Positions 21,552-33,157 of a stretch of DNA of 64,000 nt are shown here, piece by piece. The translations under genes and the position numbers were made by a program. The DNA comes from Histoplasma ohiense (lineage: Eukaryota; Ascomycota; Eurotiomycetes; Onygenales; Ajellomycetaceae). The stretch is taken from contig JAEVHH010000004.1 in the NCBI GenBank assembly GCA_017607445.1, positions 3,968,001 to 4,032,000 of the forward strand, in the 5' to 3' direction. The notes beneath the pieces were generated by a model. That model saw only the letters and a program-made list of their open reading frames with translations. It searched no databases and was not told the origin of the DNA. Positions within the stretch are counted from its first letter, which is position 1. The number at the start of each line of letters is the position of its first letter.

Positions 21552-23633
21552 ATGCCTCGTCGACCTAACAACCCTTTCACCACCAACAGCTCCCCTTCTT
21601 CGTACCCGCCGTCCTTTTCGTCCGCGAACGAAAAGGGCGGCATTCCTAGTAATCAGGCCCGCTCTTCCTCCGTGAAACCTAAGCGATTGAGCCAACTGTT
21701 TTCTACTTCGCCAAAGACCAGATCAGACACCCACACCGCTGCTCAGGCCGCCCTGATTGCCGCACGCGGAGGCTCTATCAGCCATCTAAGCACTCCTCAT
21801 ATCAGTTCGCCGTCGCTGTCCCTACCGACCATCTCGCTTTCCACGGCGACTGCGGACAGCGCCAACATGGATGTGCCTCCAACCACTCTGTTTCAACCCG
21901 CTTCGCCGGGGGAAACACGTCGTCTGGCCAGACAACATGCTCAGTTCGGGCCACTCGGGCATCCTAGTCATCGATATACCTCGAAGCACCAAGGGGGTGA
22001 ATTCCCCGAACCTATCATGGACGAGCCGCCATACTACTATCTGCTTACGACCTACATCAGTTACCTGATCCTAATCGCTTTCGGCCACGTGCGCGATTTC
22101 TTTGGAAAACGATTCAGAGAAGAAAACTATAGACATCTCAAACCTAGGAACGGATATGGCGCGTTGAACAGCGATTTCGACAACTTCTACGTCCGCAGGC
22201 TCAAGTTACGTATTAATGATTGTTTTGAGAGGCCCGTGACCGGGGTCCCCGGCCGATATATTACCTTAATCGATCGGACGAGTGATGACCACAATCGTCA
22301 TTTTCGCCTGACCGGTACTTACACCGACACCTTGAATATGAGCTCATATAACTATCTTGGCTTCGCACAGTCGGAGGGCCCCTGCGCTGATGCCGTCGAG
22401 GAAACTATTAAACGATACGGGATCAGCTCCGTCTCCACCAGGGCTGATGCAGGTACCCAGGACCTCCATATTGAAGTGGAGGGCCTTGTAGCCAACTTTG
22501 TCGGGAAGGAAGCTTCCATGGTGTTTTCCATGGGCTTCGGAACCAATGCTAGCGTGTTTTCTGCTTTGGTTTCAAAGGGCTGTCTGATCATTTCCGACGA
22601 ATTGAATCACGCGTCAATTCGTTTTGGTGCCCGTTTGTCAGGTGCTTCGATCGAGATCTTCAAACATAACGATGTCAAGGCCCTAGAGAAGAAATTACGG
22701 GAGGTGATTTCCCAAGGCCAGCCGCGAAGTCACCGCCCCTGGAAGAAGATCCTGGTCGTTGTTGAAGGGTTGTATTCCATGGAGGGAACCATGTGCAATC
22801 TTCCCGGCATACTCGCCTTGAAGCAGAAATATAAGTTCAACCTTTTCGTCGACGAAGCCCACTCAATAGGTGCCATCGGGCCTCGAGGAAGAGGCGTTTG
22901 CGATTACTTTGGCGTAGATACGAAAGATGTCGATATCCTCATGGGAACGCTGACCAAATCCTTTGGCGCCAATGGTGGTTACATTGCCGCGGATAAAGCT
23001 ATTATTGACAAGCTACGAACATCCAATGCCGCAGTATTCTACGGTGAAGCGCCGACTCCGCCAATTCTTGCGCAGATTTCAACTTCTCTTAGGATTATCA
23101 ACGGCGAGATCGTTCCCGGCGAGGGCGAAGAACGACTACAGAGACTCGCATTCAATTCCCGCTATCTTCGCCTCGGTCTGAAACGCCTAGGTTTTATCGT
23201 CTATGGCCATGACGACTCCCCAATCATCCCTCTCCTCCTCTTCAACCCGGCCAAAATGCCCGCCTTCTCCCACGAGATGCTCAAACGCAAAATCTCTGTC
23301 GTTATCGTCGGATATCCGGCTACCCCATTGGTATCATCGCGAGCTCGCTTCTGCGTCTCCGCTGCTCATACTAAAGAGGATCTCGACCGCTTGCTATTAG
23401 CCTGTGACGAAGTTGGGAATGCCCTACAACTCAAGTTCTCAAGCGGGGTTGCCGGTGGCGCGCTGCCGTCTGACATAAATTATACGGCCGAGGATGAGCG
23501 GAATGGCCAGCATGGAGGACAACAGAAGCAAGCGGCAGTGAAAAGGAAGTCCACTTCTGTTACGCCTCCCCGATGGAGGTATGAGGATGTTGTCAGGCGG
23601 GGCGTGCAGGATGTGAGATTTCCACTCCAATAA
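21552..23633 (+). CDS. LCB2: Serine palmitoyltransferase subunit 2 (LCB2-like)
   Basis: 693 residues in one exon from ATG at 21552. An in-frame extension to 21318 lacks a conserved start and is treated as leader. It catalyses the first step of sphingolipid synthesis (serine plus palmitoyl-CoA to 3-ketodihydrosphingosine) in the ER with LCB1. A Ser/Pro-rich N-terminus is followed by a membrane segment YYYLLTTYISYLILIAFGHV, then the alpha-oxoamine synthase fold: NMSSYNYLGFA, GFGTNASVFSAL, DELNHASIRFGARLSG, VDEAHSIGAIGPRGRGV, and the PLP-lysine motif GTLTKSFGANGGY (Lys469). The C-terminal domain includes ISVVIVGYPATPL. Family and subunit (PLP-binding LCB2, not LCB1) are clear from the lysine motif. 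Confidence 0.95.
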   Translation: MPRRPNNPFTTNSSPSSYPPSFSSANEKGGIPSNQARSSSVKPKRLSQLFSTSPKTRSDTHTAAQAALIAARGGSISHLSTPHISSPSLSLPTISLSTATADSANMDVPPTTLFQPASPGETRRLARQHAQFGPLGHPSHRYTSKHQGGEFPEPIMDEPPYYYLLTTYISYLILIAFGHVRDFFGKRFREENYRHLKPRNGYGALNSDFDNFYVRRLKLRINDCFERPVTGVPGRYITLIDRTSDDHNRHFRLTGTYTDTLNMSSYNYLGFAQSEGPCADAVEETIKRYGISSVSTRADAGTQDLHIEVEGLVANFVGKEASMVFSMGFGTNASVFSALVSKGCLIISDELNHASIRFGARLSGASIEIFKHNDVKALEKKLREVISQGQPRSHRPWKKILVVVEGLYSMEGTMCNLPGILALKQKYKFNLFVDEAHSIGAIGPRGRGVCDYFGVDTKDVDILMGTLTKSFGANGGYIAADKAIIDKLRTSNAAVFYGEAPTPPILAQISTSLRIINGEIVPGEGEERLQRLAFNSRYLRLGLKRLGFIVYGHDDSPIIPLLLFNPAKMPAFSHEMLKRKISVVIVGYPATPLVSSRARFCVSAAHTKEDLDRLLLACDEVGNALQLKFSSGVAGGALPSDINYTAEDERNGQHGGQQKQAAVKRKSTSVTPPRWRYEDVVRRGVQDVRFPLQ

Positions 23634-25324
23634 CGCGTCGTACGTTACAAGCATTTTGGATATGCAACTCGGTTTGGAGACGCGGGTTGTTAGCCACGCC
23701 ATCAATTGCGATTACGCCGTTATTACCCCAAAGGCACACCGGACGACCTTCTACGGAATGAAAATTCGCTGCTCGTCACCGTTGTGTAGGAGTTAAGCTC
23801 TCGTATTCTTTAACTCGTTGATTCTTGAGTATATTTATTTGGGTGTTGGGGTTGGACCAAGGGGGGTTGTTGATGGTGTTTCTATTATTATTATTTTGGT
23901 CTTAACACCATTTTTTTGAGTCTTTTATCTTTCGGCTTTAATACATAATTTTAAAATTAAGAGATAAAAAAAGAGTAGGGGAGGGAAACAACCAGGTTTT
24001 GCCACAGTACTTTATGCTCCCAGGTTGTTTCTTTCTTCATTCCCCCCTTTTTAGTGGGTTTTGCTCTACTGAATATGAAATGTTTGCTTTTCTACCCACC
24101 CTGGACTGTGTATGGTGGTGCCTGTTAGTAGAAATGTAGGATCAAGGATTATTTTCTCAGATCCCTCCACACTTATTCATTATATATCTCTCTTCCGGAT
24201 GCTTCCCCCCTTCCTCCTCTCCCTCATCCATCCATCCCGCCAAACCATACTATGATCCACGCTAGCTTCGCGAGGCCTGTTTTCGCCGAACAAATACTAA
24301 TTAATACCAATATCAATATCGACCAACCCATCTATCAATATATAAAGTTATGGTTTGAGTGAGATACGGATTTTTTTTTTTTTTTTTTTTTTTTTTCCTT
24401 TCTTTGCATAGAAGTGAATAATAGTAATACTAAATAAGTCATGTATCAATCAACATTTTATATACATATATATATATATATTTACAAAAATGTATGTAGA
24501 AAAGAAGGGCAGAATGGCGAGGAGAAACAGTAGCGAAATCTAAAGTGTATTCATTGTATATATGTATATCGCAGCCTCGATCCATGTAAAAATTAATCCC
24601 ACCAGAGATCTATGAAAGATCTAATTTAAGTTAGACGGGGCATTTATCAGTCAGAGGAAAGGGGGGGGGGGATTAAAAGCCAAGTATATAATCAAAAAAG
24701 AAAACCATCTAATATCCAGGCTGCTGGCTAGCTGGTATGTATGCGTGATGATGTGTAGATACCTATGAACTGTACGGAAGAAAGGATCTTGGGGCAACAG
24801 GAGAATTGATAAATGGTTAGGGAAATCGAGAACGAAAATCAAAAACGAAGGTAGAACCAAAAAAAAAAAAAAAAAAAAAAAAAACAGAACCCCGAAAGTA
24901 AAAACAGACAGGCGTAGGTAACTACCTGCTCGAAACGCCGCACATGTACTAGCCAGTACTCATCTTCTAGGATAAGAATGATAATATGATGTAGCAGGGC
25001 AAGGGCACCCGAAAGACAAGCGTAGGGACAAACGAAGCAACGTCAACGGCCAAAGCATCAAGCAAATAAAGGGTATCAAAGAACGCCTGATGGATGTGAT
25101 TCTTTGTCGTGTCATCATGAGAAAAGTTCACAGTGTAAACTGATAAAGGATAGATATGAAGAATTAGCAAAAAAAAAAAAGAAAAAAAAAAAAACAGAAA
25201 CAAAAGGTAGAACAGCAACACGACAGTGTAAGCCGGATTCTATACAAAAGAAACTGAACCAAAAAGAGAAGAAAAAAAAAAGAATAAGATAAGATTCTGA
25301 GGTAGTAGCATCGTATGGGTGATA
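23634..25324. other. Convergent 3' region with long A/T homopolymers
   Basis: Between converging LCB2 and the PQ-loop gene. Contains a T run at about 24370-24396, AT dinucleotides near 24465-24480, a G run near 24661-24670, an A run near 24860-24884, and A-rich DNA at 25170-25195 and 25270-25280. No gene supported. Confidence 0.5.
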
Positions 25325-26632
25325 TCAAACCGAACCATATCTATACTGGCCGTCTACCATAAGGGCCTCCGTCTCCACAGACGGGGATTTCAGTTCCGGA
25401 GAAGTGGATGGAATCCACCCCTTCATCCACCCACTAACCCTTCGCCAGCTACCTAGACCTTGGCCCGGTCCCGCAGGTTGCAGGTCGGTGGCGGCATCGG
25501 CATCTTCGTTCTTCTTTGCGTAAATCATGAACTGAATGCCCATCGCCCCATCCATGCCTAGGACGCCAAACGCCCCCAGGAAAAAGGGTATCGCACGTCC
25601 AATCCATTCGAGTCTGCTGTTGCCTTCTTTACCAACCCATCCACCGCCTCCGTACGCTGGTAGATCCGACCATGCGTTGGGATTGGTGAGGAGAGAACTT
25701 GAGTAGAAGAAATTGCCGCAGAAGGCTGCAAAGAAGAGAAGCGGTGAGAGGCCCGAGGTGCTCTTGCGGCCGTAGTTCTTGTAGAGCTGTGGGACACGGG
25801 ATGCTAGATATAAAATGGTCGACGACCAGGATGAAATTTTGCCAGCAACTTTTCTAGCATCTGTTTGTGACGGGGTGAATATGGGGGCGTTTTGCCCGCT
25901 GGGGCCAGTGGCAGCTGCGTTGGCCAGAACGACACATAGCATGGAGAGAAACACGATAGTTCGTGGCGAACTGGAGGGAGTGATGCTACTGCTGCCTCCA
26001 ACACGATAGATGGTTCGAGGTGAGCGTTCTTTTTCATTGGGGCGAGACAGAGAGCTGCCTAATGGGGTATCAACTCCCAAGTCCTTTTTCGAGGTGACAG
26101 TTTTTGGTTCGGATGGAAGTATCGAGGTGGGGGATAATCCTAAAATGGTATTCTCTTCGGTGGGTACGATGCCATTATACATATCCCCGTCGCTAAACCC
26201 TGAATCGCTAACTTGCATATAACCACCATGTCTTCGTAATCGCCAATCCTTGAGATAGGTATAAAAATAGTACTGGATTACTAGAGCTACATCAACAAAG
26301 ACATAGTAGGACGCGACAGTAATCTGCCACCCGGCCTGACGTAATAATATGGCTCCTAGTAAGTTGGTTGCGTCGCCCAGACACCATTCAATCAGAAACC
26401 AGATTGAGAGACCACATGTCGACTGGACTTTATAATTCTTGTAGATCTGGGGTAACTGCGCAAAGAGCCATGAAACGATACTCAGGATTCCCAAGGTCGA
26501 AGAGACCAGGGCGAGCGGAGTCGGAACGCATGTGTGGAGACGAGAAGAGATGAAGGTTAAGAAAGCGGATGAGGGCTCGCAGTGGTCCGGAAGAGAGGAA
26601 ACCAAAGGGTTATAAAGCCATGATGAAGTCAT
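25325..26632 (-). CDS. PQ-loop vacuolar cationic amino-acid transporter-like protein
   Basis: 435 residues, single exon, ATG at 26632. Two PQ-loop repeats are visible: LFAQLPQIYKNYKVQSTCGL (Pro-Gln at 61-62) and SRVPQLYKNYGRKSTSGLSP (Pro-Gln at 281-282). About seven membrane segments flank a hydrophilic central loop of about 110 residues (near 130-225). This is the plan of the fungal Ypq/Rtc2 proteins and human PQLC2, which export cationic amino acids such as Arg, Lys and His from the vacuole or lysosome. The exact substrate is not shown by sequence alone. The C-terminal tail is hydrophilic, with Ser/Pro phosphosite-like stretches. Confidence 0.92.
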   Translation of the reverse strand: MTSSWLYNPLVSSLPDHCEPSSAFLTFISSRLHTCVPTPLALVSSTLGILSIVSWLFAQLPQIYKNYKVQSTCGLSIWFLIEWCLGDATNLLGAILLRQAGWQITVASYYVFVDVALVIQYYFYTYLKDWRLRRHGGYMQVSDSGFSDGDMYNGIVPTEENTILGLSPTSILPSEPKTVTSKKDLGVDTPLGSSLSRPNEKERSPRTIYRVGGSSSITPSSSPRTIVFLSMLCVVLANAAATGPSGQNAPIFTPSQTDARKVAGKISSWSSTILYLASRVPQLYKNYGRKSTSGLSPLLFFAAFCGNFFYSSSLLTNPNAWSDLPAYGGGGWVGKEGNSRLEWIGRAIPFFLGAFGVLGMDGAMGIQFMIYAKKNEDADAATDLQPAGPGQGLGSWRRVSGWMKGWIPSTSPELKSPSVETEALMVDGQYRYGSV

Positions 26633-27864
26633 TATCTGGCACAGATCGATCCTCTAATGTAGTAGCCTGCTGTGGTAACGAAGCATCCGGAATAACCAAG
26701 ACTGATATAGATATAGAGACGTATCTAAATCTCAGATGGTTTCTCAAGAGCTGGTCGGAGTCGCTGACTGGGGGTTCCGCGTGGGGCTTGGTGGAGTAGG
26801 TGCTGACAAAGGCGGTCGAAAGAGTCACGCGAGGAAAGCGCTGGGCACGCGGACAAACGCGAAGGACAAAAGAGCTGAAGAAGACGAATTTCAAGCGAGG
26901 CTGATGGAGATGGATCACGACTAACTGGTTGTGCCCTGGAGGAGAAGTCGGAATGTGGCTCGAAAGTGCCAATGGTTGGCTGGGGATGCCAGAGTGTCGA
27001 CGTTGAGAGGGCCTCGAACCCCTGGTAAACACAACGAGAAAGGAGGGAACAACGCCAAAAAAAAAAAAAAAATTATTTTGAAGGAAGAAACAGTAGCGAG
27101 AGGGGATTCCGGTCAGCTTAAGAGAGTGGATGGAAGCCCAAGATGGGTGAGAAAAAGATGGAGAGGAGCAATTCGGGAGGAAAGACGAAGAGAGGAAACA
27201 AAAGACGATGCTGCGAGGTCACGGGGGTGGTGAGGCTAGATCGGGGCGATGTGATTGGTGGTCAGCCAGATAACCTCAAACTCTAATGGACTGTGGGGTA
27301 TAACAGAGTATCAGAGTTGACATTTCAGCGGCTGTGAGAACTGTGATGTGTTTTTACAGGTTTTCTTGATGTGCTGATTTCAGCTACCCTTTGCCCATTT
27401 GTAAGGGGCCCTCGGAAAATGGTCTCCAGTGGCTGTGGTGCAAAGGTTTCAAGAAAAGAAGTCAGGAAGGAAAAGGAAGAACACAGCATATAGATGCAGA
27501 TAAGAAATAGGGTATCCTAAATCACACAAACATGAATATTGAATAGATATGATCATTGTTTCGCCGTACTGATAGCTTGTACCCTCTATAGTTCCATCAT
27601 GCCCAAAATAGCCTGCAGCTCTTCGTTCCCCGGCACAGCCACGCCTGAATTCCAAAATTAAAAATGATAATGTGCCCATTAAAACGATCCTTATATAGAC
27701 GAACAATATATAAAGAATTAAAATATAATTAACCGTATATTTCACTTGTCCCCCATCTTAAGTTCATGGGCCATTTTTGGTGGTGCATGACATGTAAATA
27801 TATATCTCGGTATCTATATTTACATCCCTCCCCGCCAAACAACGATGCTGTATGTACACCATTG
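26633..27864. other. Spacer upstream of the PQ-loop gene
   Basis: Holds the leader and promoter of the PQ-loop gene (26633 onward, minus strand) and the 3' region of the GPI-anchored protein gene. An A run lies at 27056-27071. 27440-27830 is AT-rich. No gene supported. Confidence 0.5.
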
Positions 27865-28596
27865 TCATGCAAGTTGCATAGTTAATAGTATCGCTACTCC
27901 AGCAATGCCCATAACCGTATTTAGGGATTGGCTCGTCGACGCCGCCCGGTTGGGAGCAATGATATCATTTGCGTTCCCGAAGCCGCCAAAGGGGTCCTTA
28001 TTAGGGTTCTTGGTTTTAGTGGCAGACGGCTTTAAAGTCGTTTGTGTTGTCTCGGGATTGGATGTCGTTGTTGGGGGTGGTGGGGGTAATGTCTGTGAAT
28101 CGCTTGGGGTAGGAGACGAGAGGGTAGTTGTTGTTTCACTAGTAGTGGTGAGATGTACAGTAAACGTTCGTGTTGTGACTGGCTCTTCCGTCTGTGTCTG
28201 CGTAGGCCCCGGACGCCTGGTATCTGTCGCAGGAGGAGTATTTGAGGGAAGGGCTGAAGTGAGGTTCTGATCTTGCCCCTCTCCAGCAGCGGGGCAAAGG
28301 GTCTGTACACCCAGCCCCTGAAAAAATAGCCCGATGAGGGTCGCTGATAGTGCCTGTGAGCCCACGCAATTTTTATTCAGCGAAACTGTAAGAAATTCCA
28401 GACTCTCAACACATGCTGCTGAGCAAACGCCTGTTGAGAAATCGTCGACTGTGCAATTGCTAATCTCGGAAGTGTAGACTTCTGTACATGGCGGAGGGAA
28501 TGATTGTATTGGTTGAATGTCTTCTAGAGAAATGGCTGTAATTGTTGGTGTTTGGAAGGCGAAGAGAGCGCATGGTATCCAGTATTGTTTACGCAT
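27865..28596 (-). CDS. Predicted GPI-anchored Cys/Ser/Thr-rich cell-surface protein
   Basis: 243 residues from ATG at 28596. The N-terminal 21 residues look like a signal peptide (hydrophobic, ending TITA). The mature N-terminal domain has six cysteines in about 85 residues (PPC, NC, VC, AAC, KNC, TLC), reminiscent of small CFEM-like domains but without the full eight-cysteine pattern. Next is a long Thr/Pro/Ser-rich stalk suited to O-glycosylation (TTTSETTTTLSS and a Pro run), then a small-residue stretch AASTSQS and a hydrophobic C-terminal tail GIAGVAILLTMQLA, typical of GPI attachment. Likely a wall or plasma-membrane protein; no enzymatic function is evident. Not recognised to a named family. 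Confidence 0.75.
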   Translation of the reverse strand: MRKQYWIPCALFAFQTPTITAISLEDIQPIQSFPPPCTEVYTSEISNCTVDDFSTGVCSAACVESLEFLTVSLNKNCVGSQALSATLIGLFFQGLGVQTLCPAAGEGQDQNLTSALPSNTPPATDTRRPGPTQTQTEEPVTTRTFTVHLTTTSETTTTLSSPTPSDSQTLPPPPPTTTSNPETTQTTLKPSATKTKNPNKDPFGGFGNANDIIAPNRAASTSQSLNTVMGIAGVAILLTMQLA

Positions 28597-30136
28597 TGCG
28601 TAGCGTTAGATGAAGAATAAGGCAAAAAAGTTTTGTTTGCGCAACGAATGTATTTCGCGCCTCTCTCGTTTCGAGCTTTGTTGATTTCCCGCAGGTATCG
28701 CAAAAAGGTCGCTACAGCGGGTAGAAACCTTTGAAATGGCTATTCGCGCATCCTCACAGCACGAACCGAGAGTTTCCTTTCAGCTCCTCTGTGCAAAGCG
28801 GGAGTGGATATAACAAAGAAAAAATGCGCGATTCTTGGACTATGGAAGGAGACTCTGTCGTCTTGTCTTTGATAGTGAGCATAAAGGAGTGTGAATGGTA
28901 TAACAGGACTCTCGCAAAGGAGGGTATGGAGTATCAAGGGGGGTGAAGGAAATGTTGAATCCCCAAGGCAAATAGATATGTTTCGAAGATGGAAAAGTAT
29001 TGCGCCCTGTTGATATAACAATGACTATCACACCAGCGTAACTGGGAAGCTTCGTGTGGGCTTTTAACCCTCGAAAAGAAGAAAGCAAACGAGAAAGAAG
29101 CAGGGAGAACGATAACTCTCAAACTTCGTCTGGCCCAAGATCCCAACCATACTATTTGATAAACTGAAACTGACATGACCAGACATTCGCATAGTGGGGA
29201 GGTTCAGGGCCAAAGACAACCTCAAACATTTGACGTTTCTGAATTCCACACAGCGGACAAGAGCTGTCGAGGCCAGCGCCAATAGGAAGAATCCAGCCGG
29301 AACCAGGGCACATCAATAGAATATCCAAAATAAGGGCTTCCAGGATTGCTCTCGTCATGTCATGGCCGAGACTAATAGGTAACACAGGCTGGACGATGCA
29401 AAAGGCCTGTCCATTGCTGCAAATATCTCGCCCGCGAACCGAGAGCAAGCTTGCCCTTGTGTGAGCCCAGGTCCTTTTCCGTCCGTCCAGCAAAAATGGC
29501 CGAAATCCACCACATATATTCCCACAGTTCTTTTTTGGGATGGTAATTCTGAAACGCAGCAACCATGGGTCTATCAACAAGCGCTAAATTCACGCTTGGG
29601 CCTTGGCCTCAGTTAAGCGCTGGAGTTGGTGTGGCGATAGTCTGGGATACCGCATGATTCCTCTTATAGGTGCAAGGATTCGATGATATATATATCAAGC
29701 TACGAACTTCACATCATAAACAATAGACTGCCACAGCCCAAAAGAGGCCACCCAAAGACATGATAGTGCTAATTATTGAAGTACGTGACTGGCCCAAAAT
29801 TTAAACTCTTCCCTAGAAACTCAATTTACGATTCAAATTCTTTTAGTTCAGTCTTCTTGCTGAATTAGTGCAATCTTGGGAAGTTTCAAAGTCGGCCAAT
29901 CGAGGTGGTAGCAATGGTTGATGAGCAGGCCATCTCCTGAGTGGAAACCTGCAGCCCCAAAGATTGTCAATCCCTACAACGCAGATCCGTGCCTCCCCTG
30001 AGGAATCGGTGGAAGAGCGTTTGTATAAGACGTGTTGGGACTTGCAAAGCTGTGGATCTACGCAGCTGTCCATACTACCATTACTTTACACGAAGAGAAG
30101 ATAGCCTATATGCTCTCATCAATTCTCTTGGGTATT
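28597..30136. other. Spacer with unrecognised protein-like minus-strand frames
   Basis: 28597-29060 is promoter-side DNA of the GPI-protein gene. On the minus strand between about 29160 and 29593 two overlapping frames (142 and 73 codons) are open but begin without ATG; residues such as RPMVAAFQNYHPKKELWEYMWW look protein-like but I cannot assign a family. This may be a decayed gene. 29850-30136 is the 3' flank of the alcohol dehydrogenase. Confidence 0.35.
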
Positions 30137-31421
30137 TCAGTCCATAACCAATACCGGCCGAAACCTTACTCTTGCGTGTAGCAAATCATCCATCGCCTTA
30201 TTCACATCATCTAGCCTATATTTCTGAATCAGGCACTTGACACCATGCGTCCTCGCAAAATCTATAGCCTCCTCTGCATCAAGAGCATGCCCCGTTGACC
30301 AGCCTGAGATGGACAGCGCTCGACGGGTCATCAAGGCTGAGTCCGCCTTGAACTCGCCAACGGGTGATAAAATAAGCAGCCTCCCACGCGGCGCCAATCC
30401 TCGCATTAGCGGCTGAACGTATCTTGGGATCGGAGCGCTCAAGATAGCCAGCGCAGCGCCGCCTAGTTCCTGCAGGGCCGTCGGGAAGTCAATTTTGCCG
30501 GTGTCGATGAAGTGGTGCGCACCAAGCTCCCAGGCGAACTTTTCTTTCTCAGGTTGGCTGGATAGGGCTGCCACTTTATATCCAAGCTTACTTGCGAACT
30601 GCACTGCCAGATGTCCCAGGCCACCAAGCCCATGTATCGCGATTAGATCGCCCGCGGTGATTTCCATTTTCCGGATCCCGTTGAACGTGGCCACGCCTGC
30701 GCAGAGGAGAGGGGCTATTTCTGCTGGATCCATGTCGTTGGGTAGTCGAGCCACTGCTTCCACTCGAAGGATACAGTACTCGGCATCTGGGATATTTTCA
30801 AGTCAAAACAGCCTTCACCATAGTCATAACAAACTGTATGACATTTCAATAATAGAGATGAGCTTACATCCTCCAGGTCTTGTCACGCCATTGATCTCCT
30901 CATTGTCGCACAGCTGAAAATCTCCCCGATTGCATTCCCTGCAAACACCTGATAGGGCAAAATTCATTGCCTTCGAATCAACCTCCATCCAAGGGAGAAG
31001 AGAGACAGATATACCGTCATGACCCCCATGCCACAGCCCTCCAACCCGCTCTCCGATTTTGAAGTTCTTCACCCCTGGACCAAGGGCTTGTACGTTGCCA
31101 ACTATTTCGTGGCCGGGTACTATGGGACTGCGTTACGTGTGTTAGATTATCTATTGTGAAGAGGGAAAAAAAAAAAAAAAAAAAAAACTTCCTGGGGTCC
31201 TTGTATTTTCATTTTTATCTATATACTTGGGTCACTAACAATGAGTTTCCAGCTACTCCGTCCCTCACGAGAACATCGGAGTGACAGACGCCGCATGCAA
31301 GCACTTTCACTAGAATTTCTCCGTGCTTCGGATATTCTAGCGGAATGGTTCTGATGCACAATTCTTCGCCCTCTGCATCGAACTGGGCGACTTTGTATGA
31401 CAGCGGGAATTCAGGCTCCAT
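30137..31421 (-). CDS. Zinc-dependent medium-chain alcohol dehydrogenase
   Basis: Four exons on the minus strand: 31421-31240, 31127-31015, 30948-30868, 30786-30137; 341 residues. Introns are 112 nt (GTTAGT..GCAG, contains a long T run on the coding strand), 66 nt (GTATAT..TCAG, in-frame and stop-free) and 81 nt (GTAAGC..CCAG); all phases agree. Catalytic zinc site ACGVCHSD (Cys46, His47) and PGHE (His67, Glu68); structural zinc Cys in GVCRECNRGDFQLC; nucleotide-binding IHGLGGLGHLAVQ. It resembles the fungal AdhA/CAD-like group acting on primary alcohols or aldehydes with NAD(P). The C-terminus is complete (RFRPVLVMD). The cofactor is not decided here. Confidence 0.92.
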
Positions 31422-33157
31422 TGTTTTTTGCTGTCTTGATAGATTGATAAGACCTCCTGCTTGGGAATATTATTGCCAGATTAGGAATAATTCAATGTAC
31501 TTGTTGTGCGGAGTAAAGGTATTGCTGAGATAATGAGCAATGTAATTGTTAATTTGTTATGTAGCAAAATTTCGAGGTCAGGGTTAAGTTAGTGACATCA
31601 TTTTTCCACTTTTTGGTTGGCGGGAAAACCTTCTCACCACAATTGGATAACGTCTGTAACCATAATGATAATAAGCAATAACAATTACTACGACTATTGT
31701 GAGCTGCTTGAATTAGCTGACCATTATGGTAATGGAGTTGGGTTGTTCTGAGTTATCGAAGATCGAAGATGAAAGCTTGGGCAAACCCTTTTTTATTTAT
31801 GACGTCATCGTTACCTCGATCTAGATTCTTAGACAGATCCAACGACGGTATAGAGCTATTAGGGGGAGATTCTCCCCTTACAGCCCTTTTGCTTGGAGGT
31901 TTATTAGGTGCGGCGCGTGTTCAAAGCACTGCAAGAATCAGCCGGTTAAACCGAAAGTCGAAGAAAAGGGCATCTCCGACACGAAAAATAGAATAATGGA
32001 AGTGTTCAAGCTGGCTGCTTCAAACACCTTTGGGAGGGACATGAATCTCAGAGGTTCCAAGCGGGGTTAATTGACCAAAAATCTAATACATCCCTTGTCC
32101 CTTGACGAAAACATGACCTTTACTGGGACCACCAGGAAATGGGAAGCAGAGGGCTACTGACAAGGGGTGTTCTCCTTCCTTCGAGAAGATATCGGGGTAG
32201 GTTCTGTTATCTGTCGACGAGGCAAACATGAAGATATCCCTGTCACCCCACTCAAATACCTTTGAAGGCACAGCAGAAGCAAACGCAACAAGGTGCGACT
32301 GGATTAGCCTAGGCTGAGTTCTATTGGAGCGCCTGGGCCAGTTTCCCTCTAAAAGGCGCCCAGTCGTAAAACGAGCGGGGCTTGATAATCTTTATGAGTT
32401 CTGCCCTAGCCAGACATTGCTGTTTGACAAACCATGTTTCCCCCTCGCCTCAAAGGCGACAAAGTGACCTGCGCATTCATGTTTGAGAAGCAGTGGCTAG
32501 TGGATGAAAGGTTTCCGGGAAGGCTGTCGGCGGTGGTGAATGGTCAGATCCACGAGGCAGAACTACCTCGTTGCAGAGTTACACCACCGTATTTGCCTGT
32601 CTGTTTGGAGCATTCGTTTCTTGTTTGCCTGGCTCACATATACATGGATGGGCGCGATCCAGTTTAAATTCCTCTTTTTCTTATCCTAGCCGGATGGGGG
32701 CAAGGCTGCCCTGATGCGGAAGAGGCCGTAGAACTGCTCACTATGAAAGAACTTTTTACAGCTGAGGCACATACATCTGCAAGGGTGATAATAGAATGAT
32801 CCAAGTAAGTCTGAGCAGCCGTGCAGCACCTCCTCGATGGTGCAAGGCTCCCAGATTAGGCGATCATGCATTGTTTGGATGTATCTGCTTACTCGATTGG
32901 CTGACCCGTCCCGGCTCCTTGTAGGATGCGCTGGCATCCCCAGGCATGTAAAATATTGAGGGCGTGAGATCTTGCAGCCATAAAAAGGTGATGATGTCCC
33001 TAATCTACCTCTAGATATTTCCCTTCCAGATCCAAAGTCGAGGAATAAAGTGTCTTGAAAACGACGATCGCATTTTCTACGTAAGGATTTTGTATCCATT
33101 TTGCGAAGTTCACCTGACATAAATGCTGACTTGCCCATCATACAGAGACATAAAAAG
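31422..33157. other. Spacer with weak open frames
   Basis: 31422-31990 is the promoter side of the alcohol dehydrogenase; nothing recognised. On the minus strand 32350-32085 an ATG-less frame encodes a protein-like end (VFEWGDRDIFMFASSTDN, then CFPFPGGPSKGHVFVKGQGMY at the stop). On the plus strand an ATG at 32434 opens 77 codons with no known similarity. On the minus strand 33141-32686 a Cys-containing frame (CRCMCLSCKKFF) is also open. None is recognisable; together they suggest decayed genes. Confidence 0.35.
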
